Shown: positions 15,199 through 22,568 of the stretch, piece by piece
Position numbering within the stretch: the first letter of the stretch is position 1
Layout of the letters: each line of letters opens with the position of its first letter
Assembly: GCA_947178455.1 (NCBI GenBank)
Contig: CAMWYI010000009.1
Span: forward strand, 1 to 22,815
Source of the DNA: an uncultured Alistipes sp.
GTDB lineage: Bacteria > Bacteroidota > Bacteroidia > Bacteroidales > Rikenellaceae
DNA length: 22,815 nt
Direction of reading: 5' to 3'
The notes under the pieces: generated by a model
Database searches by the model: none
The model's input: only the letters and a program-made list of their open reading frames with translations
Told to the model about the DNA's origin: nothing
Translations under genes and position numbers: made by a program

Positions 15199-15537
15199 AA
15201 CGGGCATGATGCGAGATTGGGAAGTGAGCCGCAGGCTGTCGTAATCTATGCCGCTCAATACGACGGCGATGCCTTGCGGGGCCGGTACGCATTGCGGCAG
15301 CCGTTCGCGCAGCGGGGCCTGTTCGGCGCACCATTTTCCGAAGAAAGTGCCGTAGTTTGGTGGAAAGTCAAATATCAGCAGCCCCGCATAAAATTCCGTC
15401 GCGGGCTGCCGGTCGGGGTCGGCGCACTGCTCCACGCGCAAGACCCGTCCGTCGGACGAAAAGACGACGAGCGGATTGCGCACGATGTCTTGCGGCGTCC
15501 ACAGCAGATTCGAGGCGATGCGGCGTTCGGCGGTCAT
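15187..15537 (-). CDS. Small protein resembling the N-terminal beta domain of amidohydrolases
   Basis: This 116-residue product follows the DUF4296 gene with a gap of 3 nt, so it is probably the last gene of that operon. The pattern IASNLLWTP near residue 7, then LVVFSSDGRVLRVE near 23-36 and EFYAGLLIFDFP near 48-59, resembles the small composite beta domain that opens amidohydrolase-superfamily enzymes (the DDEGRIL and FYNGILIPGFVN positions). Where those enzymes continue with metal-binding HxH and the barrel, this one has no such motif and stops after about 57 more residues. Bacteroidetes often have an amidohydrolase in this neighbourhood, so it may be a reduced relative. The family link is an inference; the frame and close spacing support a real gene. 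Confidence 0.65.
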   Translation of the reverse strand: MTAERRIASNLLWTPQDIVRNPLVVFSSDGRVLRVEQCADPDRQPATEFYAGLLIFDFPPNYGTFFGKWCAEQAPLRERLPQCVPAPQGIAVVLSGIDYDSLRLTSQSRIMPVFAE

Positions 15538-15540
15538 TTT

Positions 15541-16428
15541 TCAGATAACCGTGTTTTCGGAGGAGAGCTCCCCGTTTTCTTTTCCCTTTTCCGTACCTAC
15601 CAGCGTACCCTTCCCCTTTAATAAAAATTCGTCGGCGAAGATGCGGAGGTCGAGTTGGCGGAGGTAGAGGCTGTCGACCGCGGCGGCCGTTTCGGGCGTG
15701 TAGTCGATGCGGAAGTCGCGTACCGTGACGGAGGGCTGGCGCGGCGTGCCGTCGAACAGCACGAAATCGACATGCAGCCGCCGGTGCGTGCTGTCGGCCC
15801 GAAGCGTGCGTTTGAAGTGTTCGTCGCGGTTGCGCCACATCGTCACGCTTTGCATGTTGGTGCGGGTGCTGTCGTGGCGTTCGAGCCACACCTGCCCCCG
15901 CAGACGGTCGTTGCGGTCGAGCGAATCGACCCGATAGTCGAGCGTAATGTTGTAGGTGCCCGGCGCCGCGTCGAGCGTGATGCGCAGGCGGGTGGTGTCT
16001 TTCAGCGACCGCACGCGCACGAGCGAATCGGCATAGACGCGGCGGGTCATCGTCCGTTCGGCCACGCGGTCGACGGTGTCCAAAATGGCCACCTCGCGGT
16101 TGTAGTACTTGCCCTGGCGTTCGAGCAGCACAATGGCCTTTTCGACGACATCGCCCAGACGAGCGCTCTTGCGTTTCGAGAAGTTGCCGATGGTGTATTG
16201 CACGTCGGCCGTCGTGTAGCCGTAGCGGGCGAAAATCGGTTCGTAGACTTTCAGCGAGTCACGTTTGGCTTCGCGGTTGGTGTAGGCGTTGACTAAAAAA
16301 GCGTCGTGGAAAATCAGCGCCAGCTTGTCGTCGGGAATAATCGTGTGGCGTTTGCAGGAGGTCGGCAGCAGGGCAGCGAGACCCAGCGATAGCACGATGA
16401 CCGCTTTGGAAAAGGTATGGATTCGCAT
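15541..16428 (-). CDS. DUF4296 domain lipoprotein
   Basis: The 295-residue protein has a lipoprotein signal ending LLPTSC with Cys25. The segment just after it, HTIIPDDKLALIFHDAFLVN, fits the DUF4296 opening (IIP-[DE]-DK-[ML]). This domain covers roughly residues 28-115 and is found in Bacteroidetes lipoproteins of unknown role. The remainder is beta-rich and ends in a charged tail (KGKGTLVGTEKGKENGE). It starts 3 nt after the stop of the FtsX-type permease gene, so both are cotranscribed. The function is unknown; location on the periplasmic side of a membrane is inferred from the lipobox. Confidence 0.85.
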   Translation of the reverse strand: MRIHTFSKAVIVLSLGLAALLPTSCKRHTIIPDDKLALIFHDAFLVNAYTNREAKRDSLKVYEPIFARYGYTTADVQYTIGNFSKRKSARLGDVVEKAIVLLERQGKYYNREVAILDTVDRVAERTMTRRVYADSLVRVRSLKDTTRLRITLDAAPGTYNITLDYRVDSLDRNDRLRGQVWLERHDSTRTNMQSVTMWRNRDEHFKRTLRADSTHRRLHVDFVLFDGTPRQPSVTVRDFRIDYTPETAAAVDSLYLRQLDLRIFADEFLLKGKGTLVGTEKGKENGELSSENTVI

Positions 16429-16431
16429 GGT

Positions 16432-17643
16432 TCAGTGTTTTTTCGGCGGTTTGAGCATGCTGCGCACGGTGGTATCCGAGAGCACCAGCGCGACGGCCGC
16501 GAACGCCGCGGCGACGGCGGCCAAATCCCCCCAGCGGAACTCGACGGGATAGCTTTTCGTTAGAAAACTGTCGGCCGGAATCTCGATGAATCCGAAGTGT
16601 TGTTGGAGGAGCGTGGCCGCGAGGCCGAGCACAAGGCCTATGGCAGCCCCCAGCCCGCAAATCAAGAGCCCTTCGGTGCGGAAAATCGACCGCACGAGGC
16701 GGTTGTCGGCGCCCAGCGCACGGAGCATGGCGATGTCGGCGCGTTTTTCGACGACGAGCATGGCCAGTGCCCCCACGACCGAGAATGACGCGATGACCAG
16801 CACCAGCAGCGCGATGAAGAAGATGCCCCACTTTTCGTAGGCCATGATGCGGTAGAACGAGGCGCGCAGTTCGTAGCGCGTGCGCACATCGAATCGGTCG
16901 CCGAGTTGCTGGGCGACGGCGGTTTTCAGTCGGTCGGGGTCGGTGCGGTCGGCGATGCGGAGCAGCAGGGCCGACGCTTGGTCGGGATAACGGAAGAGGT
17001 CGCGGGCAAGCCGCAGCGAAATGAGGGCGTAGCGTTGTTCGGTCTCACCGTCGAGCGAGAACACGCCGCCGACGGGCACCGTGCGTCGCGTGTAGTTAGC
17101 TGTCGGGAGGAGCGACGGTACGCTTCCCCGTCGCACGGCATAGGCGTCGACATCGGCATCGGCCAACGACCGAATGCCCAGCTGCCACGCCATCGACTGG
17201 CCGATGACCATGCGTTCGAGGTCGCCGATGCGCACGGCGCGGCTGCCGGTCACGGCCTCGTCGTCGAGTTGCAGCACGCGGTAGTAGGCGTCGTCGACGC
17301 CGCGCACGGTGGCGATAGCTTGCCGGCCGTCGTGCCGGAGCAGGGCGCTTTGTTCGAGCACGAACGAAAGCGCCTCGATGCCGGGCACCTGCGCGAGCGC
17401 GGCGGTGTCGATGTCGGCGGTGCGGAACGTGCGACCCTCACGGGGCGAAACGGTCAGTCCGGCGTCGAACGTCGAGCATGTCGTGCGCACGAGCCGCTCG
17501 AACCCGTTGAACACCGACAACAGGATAATCATGGCGGCGACGGGCATGGCGACGGCGACGACGCTCAACCCCGCGATGAGGTTGACCACCGACCGCGACT
17601 GGGCCGAAAAGAGGTAGCGGCGTGCGAAAAACGACGGTAACAA
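16432..17643 (-). CDS. FtsX/LolE-like ABC transporter permease, TTG start
   Basis: At 403 residues this matches the LolC/LolE-type permeases that work with an ABC ATPase on lipoproteins or other envelope substrates. Layout: a membrane helix near residues 22-45, a periplasmic MacB-like domain about 50-270, then three helices near 275-300, 322-348 and 366-392 forming the FtsX domain. The start is TTG at 17641-17643, three nt after the rbfA stop, giving LLPSFFARRYLFSAQ with Met in place of the first Leu. Homologues start MNxxFYIARRYLFS, so this start aligns and no ATG nearby does. No ATPase partner is in the window. The family is firm; the substrate is not. Confidence 0.88.
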   Translation of the reverse strand: MLPSFFARRYLFSAQSRSVVNLIAGLSVVAVAMPVAAMIILLSVFNGFERLVRTTCSTFDAGLTVSPREGRTFRTADIDTAALAQVPGIEALSFVLEQSALLRHDGRQAIATVRGVDDAYYRVLQLDDEAVTGSRAVRIGDLERMVIGQSMAWQLGIRSLADADVDAYAVRRGSVPSLLPTANYTRRTVPVGGVFSLDGETEQRYALISLRLARDLFRYPDQASALLLRIADRTDPDRLKTAVAQQLGDRFDVRTRYELRASFYRIMAYEKWGIFFIALLVLVIASFSVVGALAMLVVEKRADIAMLRALGADNRLVRSIFRTEGLLICGLGAAIGLVLGLAATLLQQHFGFIEIPADSFLTKSYPVEFRWGDLAAVAAAFAAVALVLSDTTVRSMLKPPKKH

Positions 17644-17646
17644 GGC

Positions 17647-17991
17647 TTAATTCTTGATTGCACGGTCGATTTGTTCGATGTATTCGAGCGAATCGTCGAG
17701 GAAGAACTGGATTTCGGGAATGCTTTTGAGCTGGTTGCGGAGGCGGTTGCCGAGCAGTCCGCGCAGCGGGCGGGCGTGCTGTTCGAGCGAGCGCATCACC
17801 TGTTCGTGGCGTCCGAACGGGAAGATGCTCACATAGATTTTGGCATAGGCGAAATCGGGCGAAACGCGCACGGCCGTGACCGTAACGAGCGAGCCGAGCG
17901 CCACTTCGGGCATCTGCTGCTGGATGATTTCGGCCATGTCCTTCTGTATCTGTTTCGCGATTTTTTCTTGTCGGTTACTGTTGTTGTTCAT
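17647..17991 (-). CDS. rbfA: Ribosome-binding factor A
   Basis: This 114-residue KH-like protein is needed for late maturation of the 30S subunit and 16S rRNA 5' end processing. The family pattern is present: RQEKIAKQIQKDMAEIIQQ at 7-25, TVTAVRVSPDFAYAKIYVSIF near 37-57 and IPEIQFFLDDSLEYIEQID near 91-109. The next gene begins 3 nt after the stop, which suggests coupling. A weak TAGCTTCG element (18072-18079, minus) lies upstream without a matching -33 box. Confidence 0.95.
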   Translation of the reverse strand: MNNNSNRQEKIAKQIQKDMAEIIQQQMPEVALGSLVTVTAVRVSPDFAYAKIYVSIFPFGRHEQVMRSLEQHARPLRGLLGNRLRNQLKSIPEIQFFLDDSLEYIEQIDRAIKN

Positions 17992-18092
17992 TTTTATTAA
18001 ATGTCACGGGGCGCACGGTCGGTACGGCGCGTGTTTCCCAATGGTTATTTTTTATTCTTTTATTCTTGTTACGAAGCTACACAGCCCCTTAA

Positions 18093-18902
18093 TTAAAAGG
18101 TATATTTGAATACTTCGCGGTTTTTCTCGCGTTTGGGACGGGGTTTCCACGTTTCGAATCCCGTTTTGTTGAAACGGTACGCAAGTCCGACCGAAATGTT
18201 GAGGTTGTCGAGCGGCGAGCGCAGCGGCGTGGCATAGAACGGATTTTCGGGGCCGTCGGTCGTGTTGCCGGCATATCGGTTGCGGTTGCGCACGATGTCC
18301 GAAAATCCGAAGTAGTACCGCACCCGAAAATTGAGCTCGAACCTTTTTATCAGCAGCGCGATGCCGCCGCCGCCGGCCAGTCCGTAGCCCCAGCGGTTGT
18401 CGCGGTCGGTGCGGAAGTCGTAGGAGCCTTTCCAGTCGGCGAGGCCCTCTTCGCGCGCCTGCTCGTTTCGGTAGGTCGACGAAAAATTATACGAAAAAGT
18501 GGCCGCTGCTTCGAGGTAGACCCGCATGCGGTGGCGGAACAGATAGACGTGGGGCTGCCAGACGATAGGCAGCACGAACGAATTGATTTGGCGCGTATAA
18601 TATAGGTAGTCCTTCGGTTCGTCGACCCGCGAGGCGTTCGTGGCATAGGAAAATCCCTGCTGCATGTATTCGAGGTCGATGCCGAATCCGCCGACGACCC
18701 GCTGCATGCCGTAGTAGCGCCACGTCAGGCCCGCGCTGTACTGGCCCCAAATGGCTTTGGTCTCCTGCACGGGCTGGAACCGTGCGGTAGACATGCCGGT
18801 TCCGGCTACGAATCCCAGCGTGTGCTGGGCCGATGCGGTGCCGCAGGCGAACAACACCGCGACCGCCAATCCGAATTTTTTATTAAGAGAAAAATATCTC
18901 AC
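18093..18902 (-). CDS. Outer-membrane beta-barrel protein
   Basis: The 269-residue protein has a signal peptide (cut near ASA-Q, residue 25) and alternating aromatic and polar strands, such as GFVAGTGMSTARF, YSAGLTWRYYG, RVYLEAAATFSYNF, FELNFRVRYYFGFSD and LNISVGLAYRF. These fit an 8-to-10-strand barrel of the PorT-like group. It ends in the aromatic FKYTF typical of outer-membrane proteins, after a basic stretch (KPRPKREKNRE). It begins 38 nt after the Ig-like lipoprotein gene and is probably in the same transcript. The specific role is unknown. Confidence 0.8.
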   Translation of the reverse strand: MRYFSLNKKFGLAVAVLFACGTASAQHTLGFVAGTGMSTARFQPVQETKAIWGQYSAGLTWRYYGMQRVVGGFGIDLEYMQQGFSYATNASRVDEPKDYLYYTRQINSFVLPIVWQPHVYLFRHRMRVYLEAAATFSYNFSSTYRNEQAREEGLADWKGSYDFRTDRDNRWGYGLAGGGGIALLIKRFELNFRVRYYFGFSDIVRNRNRYAGNTTDGPENPFYATPLRSPLDNLNISVGLAYRFNKTGFETWKPRPKREKNREVFKYTF

Positions 18903-18940
18903 GATTTTATTAAGAGGCTGATGAATTGTGAATTATGGTA

Positions 18941-20953
18941 CTACCGGAACCGGCTGAACATGCCGCCCGTCGCATTGAAACTGTCGTTCATGTTGTTGCC
19001 GTGGTCGTGCTGCGGTCGTTTGGGCCCCTCTTTGGCCTGTTTCTCCGCTTCGCGGCGCAGGCGTTGCAGTTCCTGTTCGTCGAGCCGCCGTTGGAGCGTC
19101 TCCATGTTCACGGGGGCGAAAATCGCGTCCATGTCCATCGCGAATTCGATTTCCCAGTTCACTTTGGTCGCGAAAGTATCTTCGCCTGCATCGTTGCGGT
19201 AGAGTTCGGCCCGTTCAGGCTGGCGCCGTTCGACGACGTTGCCCGTGTCCCAGCGGCCGTTGCCGTTGAGGTCTTCGATGAGCCGGAATCGGATGTCGCC
19301 CGCCGGAACGTAGTTGAACTGCACGTCGCCTGCCGTGACATCGCGTTTCTCCTGTTCGAGCGACCCGCTGCCGTTGAGCAGCTGGACGATATAGCGTTTC
19401 TGCGGGTCGCGGGCCGCTACGTGGATTTTCACCGTTGCGAACTTGTCGGGGTCGAGCGTCGTGTATTTGCCCACGAGCGAATCGTTGGACAATCCGGCGA
19501 TGTCGGTCAGCGCACCGGCCGGAACCGTGAGCGTGTAGGCGGTCGCAGGCTGCCATGCCGCGCGGATGTACCAGCGGCGCAGGCGGGCCGTGTCGCGGAC
19601 GAAGTGCACGGGGATGTCGGTTTCCTGCTTGTCGGCGCCGGTGGCGGTGAGCCGCACGGCGGCCGAATCGAGCCGCGCGAGCGGGTAATCGAAGTCGGCG
19701 GTCAATCCCTGCTCGGGGTTGATGTCGCCCGACAACGGCAGTTTGTAACCGAACGGATTTTCTTTTTCGGGTTCCTGCCACTCCTCGCCCGCCTCTTCGG
19801 CTTTGCGGCGTTCGCGTTCGAGCCGTTCGCGCTCGCGTTCCTGCTCTTTGGTCTCGATGAGCCGCCACGTCAGTTTGAGCGGTTCGGTCACCGGCTGCAA
19901 CACGTTGAGCGAGTCGTGTTTGAGATAGGTGATTTCGCCTTTGAGCGTATCTGGGAGTTCGGCGGCGGGCAGGTGGAACCACAGCGCGACGGTATCGCGC
20001 CCTTCGGTCTGCGGGTCGACGATAATCCGTTCGTCGGGAATGCTGTCGAACCGGATGCTGCGGATTTGCGGATGAGCCGTCGTGAAGTAGAGCATGGCCT
20101 GATGCTGACGCGGACGGGCCGTTTCGGAGAGCAGCTGCCGCCGGAACGCGCGGTCGGTGAACATGCGCAGATAGAGCTGCGGCGCGGCTGTCACGTAATG
20201 GCGCAGGGAGTCGTACCACATGGCGAAATCGGGCATGCGGGCGGGGTTGTGGCGCCCCTCGACGAATCCGATTTGGTCGACGCCCGGTTCGTAGAGCTGG
20301 TTGTCGTTCTTGTCTTGGAACCCATAGACCACATAGTCTATCGGTTTGAGGTTCTGGGCGATGAAGATGCCGTTGGTCTCGGCCCGCGCGATGACGGAGG
20401 GCTTGTACTTGAAGAGGGTCGAATCGTATTCGGCGACGTGCTCGACCGAATCGGCCGGAAAGAACCAGATGTAACTTTTCGGAACGGAATCGGCTTTGTA
20501 GGCGTCGGCCGTGTAGCCCGACGCGAGCATCGAGTCGATTTCGGGGCCGGTCGAGAAGACATAGCGCATCGAGTAGAGCGGATTGCCCTCGTTGTTGTCG
20601 CGAATGGCCGAGCCGAAGTTGAGGGCATAGGTGGTGTTGGGTTCGAGCGTGTCGCGCAGCTGGACGACGATGCCTCGTCCGCGCAGCGTGACGAGCGGTT
20701 TTTTCTTCATCGCCGGCGAGGTGTAGAACTCCTTTTGCTGGTCTTTGATTTGGACGAATTCGTCGAACTCGATGAATATGCGTTCGTGGTCGACTGTGGG
20801 GCGATTGGTTGCGAAGTTGTCGGGATTCATGCGCACGATGACGGGCGGCAGGGTGTCGCGCGGCCCGCCCGTCGGGGTGCCGATAGTGGCGCAACGGCAC
20901 AGAAACGCCGACAGAAAGAGTGCGACGATGCCGAAGCTCGCCTGAAAAGGCAT
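18941..20953 (-). CDS. Ig-like (Big_5-type) envelope lipoprotein
   Basis: The 670-residue protein belongs to a Bacteroidetes family recognised by its start: a Cys followed by ATIGTPTGGPRDTLPP, then an Ig-like domain with FDEFVQIKD near residues 60-80. The middle is beta-rich, interrupted by a highly charged helical insert near 365-395 (KEQERERERLERERRK). The C-terminus has IEDLNGNGRWDTG, a prealbumin-like loop, and a charged helix ending in a His/Asn-rich tail. I set the start at MPFQASFGIV because an upstream in-frame ATG would only translate the GC-rich repeat B3. The residue before the presumed lipid Cys21 is Arg (LCRC), an unusual lipobox. Function unknown; surface or periplasmic location inferred. 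Confidence 0.85.
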   Translation of the reverse strand: MPFQASFGIVALFLSAFLCRCATIGTPTGGPRDTLPPVIVRMNPDNFATNRPTVDHERIFIEFDEFVQIKDQQKEFYTSPAMKKKPLVTLRGRGIVVQLRDTLEPNTTYALNFGSAIRDNNEGNPLYSMRYVFSTGPEIDSMLASGYTADAYKADSVPKSYIWFFPADSVEHVAEYDSTLFKYKPSVIARAETNGIFIAQNLKPIDYVVYGFQDKNDNQLYEPGVDQIGFVEGRHNPARMPDFAMWYDSLRHYVTAAPQLYLRMFTDRAFRRQLLSETARPRQHQAMLYFTTAHPQIRSIRFDSIPDERIIVDPQTEGRDTVALWFHLPAAELPDTLKGEITYLKHDSLNVLQPVTEPLKLTWRLIETKEQERERERLERERRKAEEAGEEWQEPEKENPFGYKLPLSGDINPEQGLTADFDYPLARLDSAAVRLTATGADKQETDIPVHFVRDTARLRRWYIRAAWQPATAYTLTVPAGALTDIAGLSNDSLVGKYTTLDPDKFATVKIHVAARDPQKRYIVQLLNGSGSLEQEKRDVTAGDVQFNYVPAGDIRFRLIEDLNGNGRWDTGNVVERRQPERAELYRNDAGEDTFATKVNWEIEFAMDMDAIFAPVNMETLQRRLDEQELQRLRREAEKQAKEGPKRPQHDHGNNMNDSFNATGGMFSRFR

Positions 20954-20974
20954 TCGGCAGCGGGATGCGGCCTG

Positions 20975-21042
20975 CGGACGGCCGTCCGATAGGCGGGCCT
21001 CCGCTGCGGGAGGCTGCGGCCCGCGCGGCTCGGAAAGCCGCA
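20975..21042 (-). repeat. GC-rich palindromic repeat (copy B3, inverted)
   Basis: On the minus strand this reads hairpin GCGGCT-TTCC-GAGCCGC, then GCGGGCCGCAGCCTCC...GGAGGCCCGCC, then the perfect 14-bp palindrome CGGACGGCCGTCCG (20975-20988). It sits in the 103-nt spacer between two genes of the run. A rightward misreading of it makes false N-terminal extensions. Confidence 0.7.
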
Positions 21043-21056
21043 TTATTTTAATTTTC

Positions 21057-22022
21057 TCAATTTTCATCGCTCTCGGTTTCGTTGACTAACTGCCAGCCGT
21101 TTTCTTCGTACCGTTGCTCCGTGCGCCAAGGCCGGAAAACGACGGGCCACGTGGGCGAGGCTCCGGCGAGGTCGGGCACGAACTTCGTGTAGGCGTAAAT
21201 GCGGTTCTGCCGGTCGACGACGACGGCCATGAGCGGCGTATCGGTTACCGACATGCCCCACAGCCCCGAACCGCCCTCGTAGTAGGCGGTGAAGTTGGGG
21301 GTGGTGCGGCTCTCGGAATCATCCTTGCGGGTGATGACGCCCGCCGCCGCATCGGCATACGACGCGACGCGCCACTGGGTCGTGTCGGCGACATAGGCAT
21401 AGGCCTTGATTTGCTGCGACGTGAAAGCAATCTCTTCGCCGCCCTCTTCGGTTTGCAGGGTCGGGCGGTAGTAGGTTTTCAGAATGGTCGGTGGCGTATA
21501 AAACTCGTTATAAAAACTCCATGCGCCGTTTTTGTAGGAGGTTCCCTCCCGCCACGTCTGGAAAACCACCGACACATAAAGCCGCGGCAGGTTGGGCTGC
21601 GGCCGCTGCATGGTGTAGCCGTAGAGGCGGTTCGCGGGGTCGACCGCCACGACCATGCAGGCCGAACGTCCGAACGGCATTTGCAGCCACGTGGCGACAT
21701 CGACCGTCGGTTCGCCGTCGGACGATTCGGGCGTGCCGTTGTACGGCACAGCGCGCACGGCCGGTTCGGTCAGCCGACGGGTCGGGTCGTCCTTGCGGGT
21801 GACGATGCCCGCCGCCGCGTCGGCATACGACGCGATGCCCCAGTCGAGCGTGTCGACGTTGTAAGCATAGGTGATGACCCCCGCCAGCGGCTCGGCCGCG
21901 TCGACCGACTGCGATTGCACCTGCGGCCGGAGGATGTAGGTCGTGTCGTATCGGCCCTCTTTGATGCACGAGGCGAGCGCCAAAGCCGACAATATAATAT
22001 AGGTATGGAGACGGTATTTCAT
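21057..22022 (-). CDS. Lipoprotein of unknown family with two repeated halves
   Basis: The 321-residue protein has a clear lipobox (LALASC, Cys19). It consists of two homologous halves, about residues 26-174 and 183-316. Each has a strand ending in a YAY motif, then ASYADAAAG with TRKDD (64-79 and 220-235), then a V(A/V)VD-P/R-xNR-[IL]Y-[GA]YT strand, and VVF-x-[TP]-WR followed by a [NG]W/AW ending. The start ATG shares one base with the folK stop (TGATG), so the two are translationally coupled. I do not recognise a named family. The first half carries the lipid anchor region and both halves look like beta-sandwich or barrel modules. Surface display is inferred. Confidence 0.8.
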   Translation of the reverse strand: MKYRLHTYIILSALALASCIKEGRYDTTYILRPQVQSQSVDAAEPLAGVITYAYNVDTLDWGIASYADAAAGIVTRKDDPTRRLTEPAVRAVPYNGTPESSDGEPTVDVATWLQMPFGRSACMVVAVDPANRLYGYTMQRPQPNLPRLYVSVVFQTWREGTSYKNGAWSFYNEFYTPPTILKTYYRPTLQTEEGGEEIAFTSQQIKAYAYVADTTQWRVASYADAAAGVITRKDDSESRTTPNFTAYYEGGSGLWGMSVTDTPLMAVVVDRQNRIYAYTKFVPDLAGASPTWPVVFRPWRTEQRYEENGWQLVNETESDEN

Positions 22023-22510
22023 CAAGATCGGATACTTTCGAGCATTTCGCCGACGGTCAGTCCCGTCGAGGGGTGGCGTTTCGTGCGGGCGATTTCGCAC
22101 AGCGGCACCAGCGCGAATCGGCGTTCGGCCAGCAGCGGGTGGGGCACCGTGAGCCGTTCGGTCGCGATGATTGCGTCGTCGTAGAACAACAGGTCGATGT
22201 CGATGGGCCGCGAAGCGTACTGCGCTCCCGTGCTCGCCTTTTCGATGGCTTCGGCTGCGCGGTTGCGTCCCAGTTCGCGTTCGATTTCCTGCACGGCATC
22301 GAGCACCGCTTCGGGTTCGAGGTCGGTCGAGACCTCCAACGCCTGATTCGAGAAACGGGTTGCCGCCTCGAATCCCCACGCTTCGCTTTCGTAACGGTGC
22401 GAGCAGTGCAGCACCGGCCCGATACGGTCGTTGATTAGCTGTTGGGCCCGTTGGAGCGTCCGTTTTACGTCGCCCGCGTTGCCGCCGGTCAGAAGAAAGA
22501 TGCGTGCCAT
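22022..22510 (-). CDS. folK: 6-hydroxymethyl-7,8-dihydropterin pyrophosphokinase (HPPK)
   Basis: This 162-residue enzyme transfers pyrophosphate from ATP to hydroxymethyl-dihydropterin in folate synthesis. The signature RPIDIDLLFY lies at 101-110, with Asp104 and Asp106 as the metal ligands. PHPLLAERRFALVPL follows at 123-137. The usual N-terminal LGSNLGD is LTGGNAGD here, a conservative variant. I chose MARIFLLTGG as the start; an in-frame ATG ten codons upstream adds a non-family segment. It follows holB by 58 nt and overlaps the next gene by one base, so it is probably an internal operon gene. Confidence 0.94.
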   Translation of the reverse strand: MARIFLLTGGNAGDVKRTLQRAQQLINDRIGPVLHCSHRYESEAWGFEAATRFSNQALEVSTDLEPEAVLDAVQEIERELGRNRAAEAIEKASTGAQYASRPIDIDLLFYDDAIIATERLTVPHPLLAERRFALVPLCEIARTKRHPSTGLTVGEMLESIRS

Positions 22511-22568
22511 AGTCGTCGGTCTGTCGTTCGGTCCGTGCAACGTTTTGTCGCTGCATGGATATTATTGT

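Noticed and set aside
18072..18079. TAGCTTCG as a promoter for rbfA
   Set aside because: It has one mismatch to the -7 element and no TTTG at the required distance, so it is not listed as a feature.
18935..20992. A 685-codon open frame on the plus strand opposite the Ig-like lipoprotein
   Set aside because: The composition is typical of antisense frames (rich in Val, Arg, Phe, Gly), and the minus-strand frame carries the family pattern.
20954..21067. N-terminal extension of the Ig-like lipoprotein to an ATG at 21067
   Set aside because: It would translate repeat B3 and place the signal peptide 38 residues inside the protein.
22023..22556. N-terminal extension of the duplicated lipoprotein through folK
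   Set aside because: The extension is an alternate-frame reading of folK; the lipoprotein signal starts at 22022.
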